From the NCBI GenBank assembly GCA_004346725.1, contig SMDE01000004.1:267855-331854 (forward strand): a stretch of DNA of 64,000 bases, written 5' to 3'. Position numbers and translations under genes: made by a program. Source of the DNA: Phytobacter diazotrophicus. Its GTDB lineage: Bacteria; Pseudomonadota; Gammaproteobacteria; Enterobacterales; Enterobacteriaceae. Within the stretch, counting starts at the first letter, position 1. The number at the start of each line of letters is the position of its first letter. Positions 1 through 8,851 of this stretch are shown here, one piece after another. The notes below the pieces were generated by a model that was given only the letters and a program-made list of their open reading frames with translations, was not told where the DNA came from and made no database searches.

Positions 1-2
1 TG

Positions 3-185
3 CTCGCTATTCCGCGTTTTGCTGCCGGGAAGATGAAGCTGGCGGCGCAATTAGCGCTTTTTGAACTCCCCTTTGCCGTGCCGCCGTTTGAGGTAAAAAT
101 TTATTCGCATAAGCGCAGTGGTAAGCGTGCGGCAACGGACTGGCTGAAAGGAGAATTACAGGCGCTGGCAGAGAAGGGGATGTGA
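3..185 (+). CDS. C-terminal end of a probable LysR-type transcriptional regulator (partial, cut by the window edge)
   Basis: The third frame is open from the window edge to a TGA at 183-185 and gives about 60 residues. The pattern, an 'IPRF' stretch, a 'VPPFEVKIYSHKRSG' strand and a closing 'DWLKGELQAL' helix, resembles the end of the effector-binding domain in LysR-type regulators. The DNA-binding domain lies outside the window, so neither target nor identity can be given. A hairpin terminator follows directly and the tRNA-Asn island repeat lies 48 bases downstream, so this is the last backbone gene before the island. Family assignment is moderate confidence. Confidence 0.55.
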   Translation, partial: LAIPRFAAGKMKLAAQLALFELPFAVPPFEVKIYSHKRSGKRAATDWLKGELQALAEKGM

Positions 186-198
186 GGCCATAAAAGCA

Positions 199-231
199 AA
201 AACCCGCTTAAGTTGCCTTAAGCGTGTTTTT
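199..231 (+). terminator. Rho-independent terminator after the left-edge gene
   Basis: An 8-bp perfect stem (CGCTTAAG/CTTAAGCG, 205-212 and 217-224) with a TTGC loop is followed by TGTTTTT. It starts 14 bases after the stop codon of the upstream gene. Confidence 0.75.
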
Positions 232-232
232 A

Positions 233-252
233 AATTTGGCTCCTCTGACTGG
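233..252. repeat. Left attachment repeat (attL) of the tRNA-Asn island
   Basis: The 20 bases at 233-252 are identical to 8672-8691, which cover the 3' end of tRNA-Asn. The match stops at 253. A displaced copy of a tRNA 3' end, with a tyrosine integrase next to the intact tRNA, is the usual sign of site-specific integration. The two copies bound about 8.4 kb. Confidence 0.85.
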
Positions 253-292
253 GATCGCCTTAGCCATTAACTGGCTGATTAGTAAGCTCAAC

Positions 293-523
293 CTAAAAAT
301 GGGGGTTGTCAAAACCACCAGAATGACCACCTTTTCGTAACTCATTTTCTGCTCGTTGTTGTGCCCATGACTTGTTTTGGTTGCTGCTGTGTCCTGATAT
401 ATTTTTGCAGCGTTTATCTAAGTGGTGGTTAACAATTTCTGGGTTCGATTCTTGGGTGTGATTCCCTGTGAGGTAATTTGTAAAACTCCATCCTAAACCA
501 TCCTGTAAGCCGTACACGATCAT
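293..523 (-). CDS. Small hypothetical protein, possibly a fragment
   Basis: A 76-residue open frame near the left end of the island. It is rich in Asn, His, Ser and charged residues, ends in GGHSGGFDNPHF, and has no signal peptide or membrane segment. A stop codon immediately precedes the ATG and there is no clear ribosome binding site. I do not recognise it. It could be the leftover end of a larger effector or toxin gene, or not a gene at all. The stretch 524-682 between it and the next gene holds nothing I can name. Confidence 0.3.
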   Translation of the reverse strand: MIVYGLQDGLGWSFTNYLTGNHTQESNPEIVNHHLDKRCKNISGHSSNQNKSWAQQRAENELRKGGHSGGFDNPHF

Positions 524-682
524 CTATCCGCTGACTGCTTAGTGTGCTTACCCGCTTACCGCAGTGGCCCAGCACTCGGCTGTGCGAACTGCTGCCTTAT
601 CTGGAAAATCATTTCGGCTGAGGAAAGGATAGCGTTCTGAAATCATACGGCAAGACGCCACCGCTGGATGCTTACGTTTTTA

Positions 683-1897
683 TTATTTATGCTCTAGTGG
701 AATAACATACGGCGACACTACAGTTGCCCATAAATGATCTTTATTCGGTACTCCACTGAACGTCAGTTGGGGATGTTGTGAATATATTGCAGCCAGAGCT
801 GCGATAGCAGTAGATAACCACGGTGCAACAGGCCCGGAACGGCCAAGAAAGGTATCGAGATCATACAGGGTCCTCTCTTGGCAAAACGGTTGGTTGAGTG
901 ATAATAGTACAGCACGTTGTTTCGTATTCAGCTCTGCGCCCCATGTACCTGATATAGCCTCGGGATAAAGAGGTACCCAGTCCAATGCTTGTTCAACACC
1001 TGTTGCAATTGCCTCAATGGTGGTAATGCGCTCTGGGCGATGTAGTAGTGCTCGTGGAATAAGTTCATCCTGAGTTAGTCGATTTGCCAGTAATAGCACA
1101 CAGGCGGACTCTGCTGTCGTTGCAAGGTTTTCTGGCTCCAGATATACAGAACTCACTAGTAGAACGGCTTTTTCGTGTATGTGGTTATCCAGCCAATCAT
1201 CCACATTGGCTAGTCCCGGCTCTGAAGCGGAAAATGGGTGTGCTTTAGGAAGTCCATTTTTTTGCCATTCATCCTGCCAGATAGCTATTACTTCTGCCTC
1301 AGAAAGTGGAGTATGAATATCCAGAAGTACTTTGATATGGAGATTTTCAGATAATAGCTCCAGTTGTTGTTTGATCTCAATAAACTGCTGCAAAAGGATT
1401 CTTGATAGACGGCAGGAAACATTTTCACCGATAAGTACCGGAACCATGCTATGGCGTACCCAGTTATTGCTCTTTGGCACAAAGCGTGCATTTAGCATCT
1501 GCTCGCGATTAAGGAAAGCATCAAGTAGATCTTCTTCCTCGTCTCGTTCTATTGCCACTAACAAAGAAACATGAAGAATTTGTAGTGCCCGCCTTCCTCG
1601 GCACGTTTCCTGTAAAATCACTTCTTCCCGTCGCTGGTTCCATGCGTCGGCCTGTATTTGGTATGTTATAAATACGAGCCAGCGTATCGCCACTAGTAGT
1701 AACCATATTAATACTGGTATGCCGCAGGCCATACACCAGAAATACTGGCTATTTTTTACTAGTTCACCACTTGCAAATAGTGAAGTGATTGCAACTCCTA
1801 CAGTTAGTAAAAGAACTAACATGCTCGCCCATTTTATATAACCAGGCGATACTGGATACATTTTAGGGCCAGGAATAGTATTGAGTCTAACAGGCAT
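683..1897 (-). CDS. Two-pass membrane protein of unknown function, last gene of the vgrG operon
   Basis: A 404-residue protein with two hydrophobic segments near the N-terminus (about 23-42 and 52-74) followed by a long, largely soluble C-terminal part of about 320 residues. The topology suggests an inner-membrane anchor with a large domain on one side. It follows the probable immunity gene by 60 bases on the same strand, so it is probably cotranscribed with vgrG, effector and immunity genes. I do not recognise a catalytic motif. Its place in a vgrG cargo cluster suggests a role in type VI secretion or self-protection, but that rests only on position. Confidence 0.65.
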   Translation of the reverse strand: MPVRLNTIPGPKMYPVSPGYIKWASMLVLLLTVGVAITSLFASGELVKNSQYFWCMACGIPVLIWLLLVAIRWLVFITYQIQADAWNQRREEVILQETCRGRRALQILHVSLLVAIERDEEEDLLDAFLNREQMLNARFVPKSNNWVRHSMVPVLIGENVSCRLSRILLQQFIEIKQQLELLSENLHIKVLLDIHTPLSEAEVIAIWQDEWQKNGLPKAHPFSASEPGLANVDDWLDNHIHEKAVLLVSSVYLEPENLATTAESACVLLLANRLTQDELIPRALLHRPERITTIEAIATGVEQALDWVPLYPEAISGTWGAELNTKQRAVLLSLNQPFCQERTLYDLDTFLGRSGPVAPWLSTAIAALAAIYSQHPQLTFSGVPNKDHLWATVVSPYVIPLEHK

Positions 1898-1957
1898 TAT
1901 ACCAACTCCGTGTTTATATATTTCATCATGTCTTTATAAATCAGTTTGCATGAGGTC

Positions 1958-2620
1958 TCATTCAGCATAATACCATACGGCCTTAAGATATTTTCCGTTT
2001 GTATTTTTATAAATAACAATCAACCAAGAATTTGAGAATTGATTGTCAATAACAATTTTTTTATCATAAACTTCACTTACATTTACTGAGGTGTAAATGA
2101 AATTGTTATTTTTCTTATATTTTATTGGGCGAACAATTTTATTTCCCAAGTTATCAATGTATGTGAGGGTTATTGTGGCTAATTCATATCCATCAACTCT
2201 AAATGGAAATTCTATATTATTTTTATCTGGTATCGGTCTTCTTAACGTTGAACTGGATCTTGGATATATCCTATCAGTCCAATCCCAGTCAACACGGTCT
2301 TTTTTCAGACATAGGTTATTACTGGAAATACTATCACAATCGTAAATATTACTTGCTTTAATTTTATTGCCTTTGATTTTATATGAATACATTTTATTTC
2401 TGAAATCATAAAGGTCCTCTCTGGGTTTTTCATAACATGTCTCAAGAGTTTTAATTTGTTGCTCTAGTATATGATAAATCTTTTCATTTGATGTGTGACT
2501 ATTTTCTAATTCTTGCTTGAGGTGGTAATATTCCAAATATTCTGGTTCTTTTTCACAGGCTTCTTCTCCTGACACATCGATAGAGAAAAATAGTAAAAGT
2601 AATAAAATATAATATCTCAT
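1958..2620 (-). CDS. Probable periplasmic immunity protein for the adjacent type VI effector
   Basis: A 220-residue protein starting with a classic signal peptide (a short basic start, a Leu/Ile-rich core at residues 5-12, a cleavage region near Ser/Gly 17-18). The mature part is Tyr/Asn/Lys-rich and the gene is strongly AT-rich. It starts 5 bases after the stop of the probable effector and so is translated with it. Export to the periplasm is what an immunity protein needs against an effector that attacks peptidoglycan. I see no known immunity family. The function is inferred from position, signal peptide and gene size. Confidence 0.6.
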   Translation of the reverse strand: MRYYILLLLLFFSIDVSGEEACEKEPEYLEYYHLKQELENSHTSNEKIYHILEQQIKTLETCYEKPREDLYDFRNKMYSYKIKGNKIKASNIYDCDSISSNNLCLKKDRVDWDWTDRIYPRSSSTLRRPIPDKNNIEFPFRVDGYELATITLTYIDNLGNKIVRPIKYKKNNNFIYTSVNVSEVYDKKIVIDNQFSNSWLIVIYKNTNGKYLKAVWYYAE

Positions 2621-2625
2621 GAGTA

Positions 2626-3393
2626 TTACCTCACTACAACCAATTTACCTACGTACGTCCCATCCGTTCCCGGCGTTCTGTGAGAAATAAGATAGTTATA
2701 AACAATATTCCATTTCTTCACATCATAGACAGTTACACACCCATGCGAAACGTTGCCAAGGTGGACATATCTTGAACTATTACCTTTTGTTCCTTCTAGT
2801 TCAATAGGAAACCAAATATCGTTACATCTAATAGTACCAAGAGGAAATGCATCTCTATACCCAGTTGTATCACCTTCCACTTTATGAGAATAATCTGGAG
2901 CCATTATTTTATGAGTGCCTGGAATTATAGGCGAGTATGAGAAAGAGGGAGGCCATGCACTATTTAGTGTTACTTTGATATTTGCACCATTAACATTCAT
3001 TATGGCAAATTGTTGGGAAAGCATACCCCTTTTAAATCTCGAATATTCATCAACACGCCCGCCGCTATATGTTACTTTCAGAATGGCACTTTTTTGCACT
3101 GGACCAGCTTTATGTGTGCAAAGTACGGCATTTTCCTTCTTTAAACTAACAGTCTTTCCTATTAAATCCCTTCTGTCGCTTAATATTTTATAATAGACTC
3201 TACCGTTTTTCTCACCCAATGTAAGAAGTTTGACATTTTCATGAATATTATTAGTACCACCACCTTCTAATGCTACCAAAAGCCATCCATCTTTATCCTG
3301 TGGTCTGATGTTACTGTAAACGACTTCACCTTTCACAACCTGTATACTTCCTGATGATTGATTTGATGAGCCTCTATTATTAGTTACAGGCAT
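2626..3393 (-). CDS. Probable type VI effector with an L,D-transpeptidase-like (YkuD-type) catalytic motif
   Basis: A 255-residue protein without a signal peptide, starting 3 bases after vgrG. The C-terminal third has the layout of YkuD/L,D-transpeptidase-like enzymes: a PGTHKIMAPD strand (158-167), WFPIEL (194-199), a conserved His at 211 and the SHGC motif with catalytic Cys219. Such enzymes act on peptidoglycan stems; secreted versions (the Tlde1 family of Salmonella) are known antibacterial T6SS effectors. The first 120 residues match nothing I know and may bind the spike. No PAAR motif is visible. The secreted gene 5 bases downstream fits an immunity partner. The fold call is fairly secure; the effector role is inferred. 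Confidence 0.65.
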   Translation of the reverse strand: MPVTNNRGSSNQSSGSIQVVKGEVVYSNIRPQDKDGWLLVALEGGGTNNIHENVKLLTLGEKNGRVYYKILSDRRDLIGKTVSLKKENAVLCTHKAGPVQKSAILKVTYSGGRVDEYSRFKRGMLSQQFAIMNVNGANIKVTLNSAWPPSFSYSPIIPGTHKIMAPDYSHKVEGDTTGYRDAFPLGTIRCNDIWFPIELEGTKGNSSRYVHLGNVSHGCVTVYDVKKWNIVYNYLISHRTPGTDGTYVGKLVVVR

Positions 3394-3396
3394 ATA

Positions 3397-5904
3397 CTAC
3401 TCCATGTCGTCTATATCATATTCAAAAACAAGCTCTTCAGCAGAAGGCGTTTTGATTCGCTGAGTTTTACCATCTTTATCTGTCATTCCTCTATAAACTT
3501 GCCCATCACTTGTTGAAATTTTGTATTTCTGAAAGGCGATTGGATTCCCCTCATTATCCTGAAGTAAAAACTGCTCATCAAATGAAGAGTCATCATCTTC
3601 CGATGTTATGACTGGCAGCGACATTAGCTCTGGTTGCATTGTTTCCCCCGGCTTACGTCCATAGTAGGTAGCTTTAACGTTGTAATCACCGAGCGTCCCT
3701 ACTTCTATTCCTCCTCCTTCTAGTCGGATATAACTTCCTCCACCATTAATAATAATTTTCTTCTTCGCAGTGATCTTTATCTCGTCTTCCGTACTGATGA
3801 TCTCTATCGACTTTTTAGCCAGCAGCTCCATTAGATCGTTTTGCGCCTGCACCGATATCGCGCCCTTATTGGCGAATAATTTAATACCCGCTTTGCGCAC
3901 AAACACGCTCAGCGCCTGACCCACACCGACAAACATATTTTTCACGACACCGATATCGGCGTGGTTTCCTGCGTTCGCGATCAGGTTTTTCGAGGCCGCC
4001 AGTTGTAGATTTTCCCCGCTGGTCATTGCCACGCCCTTTGGGGCACTTAACAATATTACGGCCTGCTTTAAATCTTTTACCTCTTGTTGCAGTAATGCGA
4101 CCTGTGTTTGTAAGTCTGCGGGAGCAGCTTTTGCTGTTTCAGCATCCGTGGAGAGTGACGTCATCTGCGACTGCGCAGCATCCAGTATCGCCATTGCCGG
4201 AGCCATCTCCCGCACCAGCCCCTGAGCCTTATCCTGCGCATCAGCGCTGATAAAGATCCCCTTCTTCGCCCGCAACGCACCCCACATATCTGTGCGCAGC
4301 TCAAAACCCTCACCACGTTGCTGCTTTCCGGCATCCACCAGATGGCCGAGGTTTAGCTGGCTCTTCCCGCCGTACTCCGTGCTGACCTTGATATGCTCCT
4401 TCCCGCGCTCGTCATCCAGCCGGATTTTATTGTTCGCCGGGGTACGCAGGACGTTGCGCTTGTAGTTCTGGATGGTCACATGGTCGGTGTGCGCCGAGTC
4501 GTGTTTCACGCCTGCAATATATGGCCTGTCCGGGTTGCCCTCCTCAAAGGCGATGCTGACCTCCGTTCCCGCCAGCAGCGGCAGGTGAAGACCGTAGGTG
4601 TCTCCGGCATACGGGCGTGACTGCCGCACCCACAGGCTCTCGTAACCCGGCTTCCACGTGTCGCGGTCAAAATCCAGATTCACCCGGTAACGACCGTCCC
4701 TGTCGATATGGGCGTAGATATCATTAGCCGTGGTGCTCGTCACTCGCGCCGGGATAGCCCCGGCCATCACCGGTTTCGGGATGAGGGGAGGACGGTAGCC
4801 GTAGCGTTCAGAGTACGGGATGGCGGTAAACGTCAGGGCATAACTGCGGTCGCGGGCTGCGCTGGCGGTAAGGCCGGTTATCAGTACGCCCTTGCGAAAC
4901 TCTTCCGGCGCATCGTCGCCCTGTACCTTTATCTCCAGACCCGGCATCAGCAGCGAGCTGGTGCTCTCTCCTTTCAGGATGGCCCGCTCGTTCACGTAAC
5001 GCTCATGGCGGATACGCGCATAGAACGCGCCGCTTTCCGGTGTGTCTTTATCACCCGTTTTTAGGAAGTTGTCAGCGTAATGGTAGGCTTCCCCGTAGGT
5101 GGTACTGTCCCCGCCCGTGACGTCAAGCTGGCCGGTGGTCATCTCTGCCGTCGCGTCGCGGTAGTTGTAGTCCCGCGTGGTGACGCTTTTCTCCACCACG
5201 CTGTATGCCGTGTTCAGCCCCCACACCGCTTCCGTTCCGCTGTCGCTCATCCCCGAAGGATTACGCAACGGCAGCGTCAGCCCGCGCTCATAGCCGCTCT
5301 GGTCGTCGTAAAACTCGATAACCTCGATTTTCAGCCGAGCATCGGTGCTGAACCGGAACCAGATACCCACTTCCGACAGCAGCCGCGAGATAAACGTCAG
5401 GTCGTCCTCGCCGTACTGCATCACCTGCTCGCGCGACGGGTACTCGCTTTTGAGGGTGTACACGAAGTCCTGACCGCGCATCCCGTGCCGCTCGCGCAGT
5501 ATCTTCTCCACAATCTGCGGCACCGTCTGGTTCTGGTAAATCGCGTTCTGTCGGCTGCGGGACAGCAGCGCCAGACGCGGTTCCAGCCGCACTTCATACC
5601 GGGCCTCATCGCGTGACGACGAAAGCAGCTTAAAGCCGGTGATCACCCCGTACAGGGTGCGCAGCGGCGTCTGTACCGGCATTCCCTGGATCGGCGGCGC
5701 CGTCAGGCTGAATGACCCGTCCTGCATCAGCACCGACTCCGGCGCTATCGCCTTATCACTGCTGGTAAACTGAATGTCGTAGCGGAACGGCGTACTCAGC
5801 TGTTCGCTGCCTTCAAAGGACAGCACGTCCGTTGCGCTGCTCAGGCCGCGAATTTTTAGCTTGTGGTGCGAGTGGTCGAAATTCAGTGTGGGTACAGAAT
5901 TCAT
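3397..5904 (-). CDS. vgrG: VgrG type VI secretion spike protein with a C-terminal extension
   Basis: An 835-residue spike protein. It shows the gp27/gp5-like core (about 15-480), including the GNPDRPYIAGVKHD segment typical of VgrG, then a beta-helical DUF2345-like region (about 500-740) and an extension from about 765. The extension (FLLQDNEGNP, YKISTSDGQVYRGMTDKDGK) resembles the transthyretin-like tails that recruit a dedicated effector. The first 600 codons are GC-rich; the end of the gene is clearly AT-rich, like the effector behind it. No other T6SS structural gene is in the window, so this is an orphan vgrG serving an apparatus encoded elsewhere. Confidence 0.92.
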   Translation of the reverse strand: MNSVPTLNFDHSHHKLKIRGLSSATDVLSFEGSEQLSTPFRYDIQFTSSDKAIAPESVLMQDGSFSLTAPPIQGMPVQTPLRTLYGVITGFKLLSSSRDEARYEVRLEPRLALLSRSRQNAIYQNQTVPQIVEKILRERHGMRGQDFVYTLKSEYPSREQVMQYGEDDLTFISRLLSEVGIWFRFSTDARLKIEVIEFYDDQSGYERGLTLPLRNPSGMSDSGTEAVWGLNTAYSVVEKSVTTRDYNYRDATAEMTTGQLDVTGGDSTTYGEAYHYADNFLKTGDKDTPESGAFYARIRHERYVNERAILKGESTSSLLMPGLEIKVQGDDAPEEFRKGVLITGLTASAARDRSYALTFTAIPYSERYGYRPPLIPKPVMAGAIPARVTSTTANDIYAHIDRDGRYRVNLDFDRDTWKPGYESLWVRQSRPYAGDTYGLHLPLLAGTEVSIAFEEGNPDRPYIAGVKHDSAHTDHVTIQNYKRNVLRTPANNKIRLDDERGKEHIKVSTEYGGKSQLNLGHLVDAGKQQRGEGFELRTDMWGALRAKKGIFISADAQDKAQGLVREMAPAMAILDAAQSQMTSLSTDAETAKAAPADLQTQVALLQQEVKDLKQAVILLSAPKGVAMTSGENLQLAASKNLIANAGNHADIGVVKNMFVGVGQALSVFVRKAGIKLFANKGAISVQAQNDLMELLAKKSIEIISTEDEIKITAKKKIIINGGGSYIRLEGGGIEVGTLGDYNVKATYYGRKPGETMQPELMSLPVITSEDDDSSFDEQFLLQDNEGNPIAFQKYKISTSDGQVYRGMTDKDGKTQRIKTPSAEELVFEYDIDDME

Positions 5905-6105
5905 TGCGACAGGCTCCCTGAAATAAATTATCCATTTCCCCTCAGACTATTCACTCAGGTAGAGGCAATATTATCTGTAACTGTATTTGTTAATATCGCC
6001 TGATGCCAGAGAATGCTGCATAAGGATTTCATATAATAAAAGTACTGTTATTAATTGGAAGCCATTTTCCTTATAGGGATTGTGATAAAGATCTAATTTA
6101 TGTAT

Positions 6106-6345
6106 TTACTCTAAGGTAGGAGTGTTATTCGGCATTACCAATAATTTCGGCAGGGAGGCTGGCTTTAATATTTTTGGTGCATATGTCCCGAGTGAGTAAT
6201 AATTTGACGTGATGGGATGTGAGAGTAGTGTATGTAAGAAACTTTGAAGAAAGGAAGGATGAACAATGTGCCGAAATAGTAAGAGGGAATAGTTCTTTTC
6301 ATGGTTTTTGTATTCAAAATCAACAGATGAAATTTGTATATTCAT
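6106..6345 (-). CDS. Small hypothetical protein overlapping the decayed gene upstream
   Basis: A 79-residue AT-rich open frame whose ATG overlaps the TGA of the preceding frame by 4 bases, as in translationally coupled genes. The sequence is rich in Ser, Leu, Tyr and His, without signal peptide or clear membrane segment, and I do not recognise it. Because the upstream gene is visibly broken, this frame may itself be part of the decay. The 5905-6105 gap between it and vgrG shows nothing definite beyond AT-rich DNA, where the vgrG promoter may lie. Confidence 0.3.
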   Translation of the reverse strand: MNIQISSVDFEYKNHEKNYSLLLFRHIVHPSFLQSFLHTLLSHPITSNYYSLGTYAPKILKPASLPKLLVMPNNTPTLE

Positions 6346-7230
6346 CGCATGAGTAGTAATATGTTATTAGTATGATATCTCTCATTATCTTTATGTGATA
6401 TAATGAATTTTTTATAATCGGAGGCTAGTATAGTGAATGGTGCTGATAACTTTATCTTTGAAACACTAAATTTACCTTCGTATTTTTTTCGTTTATTTTC
6501 CCTGATACGTTCTCTGTCTCTTCTTTCCCATGAATACTCTTTTTTAATTTGTGAAGAGGAAACAGCTTCTGGGCTGAACCATCGCTCAATGACAGACAGA
6601 AGGTTATCATTTTCCTCGACAGCAGAAATCAGTTGCTCTCTATATTTAGCAATGATATTTCCGGATAAAACGAAGCGCAATATAAATTTCAGTAAAGCCA
6701 TTTTAGATGATTCTTTGCTCTCCTGATGAAGTAAGCGATGCATCCATGTAAAATCTTCTTCGGTGAACGATGAAAGTAATGTATTTGCTGAAATACTTCC
6801 TGTATCAATATCCTCTTTACTGACTTTTTTATTAAACCGTATTCTGTTTTAAAGATATACTCACATAGAGTTGGTATGCTATTTAGTGTTGAAAGAATTG
6901 TTGTTATATCATTTTGGCAAAGATAAGCGTCTCCTTTCATAAATAAACAACTAACCAGGCATGAAAGGATCATATCTTTCTCATCTGGCTGCACATGGTT
7001 CATAATTTGTTTTGGGCAAATCTTCACCAGAGCACGGCATAAATAACTAAAACGACTTTTTTGATAATACACTTTTAGTGTCAGGCCTGATATTGTCAAC
7101 GATTAGTCGAGTTAGCATATTACGGAATGCTATAGATGAGTCAGATAATGGGGGATCTCTTCGGCTACATTATATAGTACCCATTTAAAGCCACTCGTAG
7201 CACTTTTAGGTTCTGGTTCTCTTTTCATTA
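6342..7230 (-). pseudogene. Decayed gene of unknown function, broken by several frameshifts
   Basis: Reading the minus strand gives one protein-like sequence only if the frame changes several times. Segments run SGFKWVLYNVAEEIPHYL (near 7180), then AFRNMLTRLIVDNI (near 7110), then the frame at 6846-7099, then, after a shift near 6840 in an A-rich run, KEDIDTGSISANTLLSSF leading into the open frame ending at 6342. The joined product is helical and charged and ends in an Arg/Lys/Glu-rich segment (WERRDRERIRENKRKK). I do not recognise the family; it could be the C-terminal part of a larger island protein. The DNA is AT-rich, as is common in accessory genes. Confidence 0.5.
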
Positions 7231-7254
7231 TCAATAAATTATATTTTCGCTGGC

Positions 7255-8514
7255 TCAGGCCGCCTTATGCCGCTGCGCATAAATGTACGGGGCAACGTAC
7301 CCTTCGCGGCTCACGTCCAGAGAATCTGACCACCACTGCATCATGGCTTTGCGGGCGTCGAGGTGTTCAGCGCAATGGATATACGCCGCCTGAACGCTGT
7401 TGCGTTCCTGATGGCTCATCTGCTGCTCCACGGCATCCCGCGACCAGAGTTCAGATTCCACCAGTGCGCTACAGGTCATAGCCCGGAAACCATGCCCGCA
7501 GACGTCGGTTTTGATATCGTAACCCATCAGACGCAGCGCCCGGTTGATGGTGTTTTCACTCATCGGCTTATACGGATTATGGTCGCCAGGGAACACCAGT
7601 TCCAGATGGCCGGAAATTTCGTGTATCTGCTTCAGAATGGCAATAAACTGCCGGGAAAGCGGCACAATGTGCGGAGTACGCATTTTCGCGCCGCGACCAG
7701 AGAAACGGACCTTTTCTATGGTTTCGCGAGTGGCGGGGATGGTCCAGATTGTGTCTGAAATCAATCTCGCTCCAGCGGGCAAAGCGCAGTTCGCTGGAAC
7801 GGATAAACAGATGCAGAGCCAGCGCTACCGCCAGTCTTGTTAACTGCCGTCCCTGTTGATAGTCAGCGATACGTGCCAGCAGCTCGGGCAACCGCTCCAG
7901 CGGCAGGGCCCGATAGTGATTTTTAACTGGCGGCGCGGTGACGCCTTCCAGATGCAGCGCCAGGTTGTTTTCGGTCAGTCCCTGCTGAACGGCGTAACGC
8001 ATAAAGTTGCAGAGTTGCTGCCGGTACGGGACGCGACTTCCAGAAAGCCCTTATCCTCGATAACGTTCAGCAATGCCGTAAAATGCTGCGTTTTCAGCAG
8101 AGTGACAGGTATATGACCAATTGCCGGAAAGATATGATTTTTCATACTGGCGAGGATGCGCTCTGCATAGTCAGCCGACCATTTCTTGTTGGTTTTGTGC
8201 CATGCCACCGCAACGGCCTCAAAGCATTTTTCCGGTGACGCGGCGGCTTTTTCAGCGACACGCTGTTGCGCGGGATTGATATTCTGCGCCCGCAGTTTAC
8301 GGATACCGTCGCGCTGCTGGCGGGCTTCAGCGAGAGAAACCAGCGGATATGCGCCCAGACTGACGCGCGACTCTTTGCCATTGAAGCGATATTTGAGATA
8401 CCAGATACGTGAACCGCCGGGATTGACCAGAAGATACAGGCAGTGCGAATCAGAAAATTTTACGGGTTTGGAAGGGGACTTTAAGTTGCGGATTTTTGAA
8501 TGATTTAAAGACAT
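7255..8514 (-). pseudogene. P4-type tyrosine integrase of the tRNA-Asn island, disrupted by two frameshifts
   Basis: Three frames together give a complete P4-like integrase. The start MSLNHSKIRNLK and the DSHCLYLLVNPGG segment are in the first frame; the first catalytic Arg (FIRSSELRFARW) is in the second; the HGFRAMTCSAL box (HxxR), MSHQERNSVQAAY with His and the Tyr nucleophile, and the C-terminus are in the third. A one-base loss near 8030 and a one-base gain near 7755 separate them. I place the start at ATG 8514 because the family begins there. The gene points away from the adjacent tRNA-Asn, the usual P4-integrase arrangement. As read, the enzyme cannot be made, so the island should be fixed in place unless helped in trans. 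Confidence 0.9.
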
Positions 8515-8671
8515 TTGGGGGGCACTCCAGAATCGAACCAACCTGACCCCAAATCTGACCACCAAAGTAACCGAATGCGGAGGGAAAACTGAATACGCAT
8601 CGGGAAAGATTTTTACGCTAACTTATTGAATAATAATCAAAGAAGTACTCATAAGGAAGCGTATGAATCGG

Positions 8672-8691
8672 AATTTGGCTCCTCTGACTGG
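8672..8691. repeat. Right attachment repeat (attR), inside the 3' end of tRNA-Asn
   Basis: These 20 bases are identical to 233-252 and include the 3'-terminal 16 bases of tRNA-Asn. The integrated island lies to the left and the tRNA remains intact. Confidence 0.85.
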
Positions 8692-8751
8692 ACTCGAACC
8701 AGTGACATACGGATTAACAGTCCGCCGTTCTACCGACTGAACTACAGAGGA
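8676..8751 (-). tRNA. asnT: tRNA-Asn (GTT)
   Basis: The reverse complement is a full 76-base tRNA with encoded CCA, anticodon GTT in the CTGTTAATC loop, and TTCGAGTC in the T arm. It matches enteric tRNA-Asn. Next to mtfA this corresponds to E. coli asnT, a known hot spot for island integration (the Yersinia high-pathogenicity island uses tRNA-Asn genes). Confidence 0.96.
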
Positions 8752-8851
8752 ATCGTGTGAACGGGGCGCATACTACTTGCCACGTTCATATGTGTCAATA
8801 CCTAATTTAACTTGCTGATTCAATTGGTGAATTAAAGTGCAAATTGCCTTT

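Noticed and set aside
541..682. Possible insertion-sequence remnant: a frame reading LPQWPSTRLCELLPYLENHF resembles the end of some transposases
   Set aside because: Only about 20 residues look suggestive and no inverted repeats or second segment support it.
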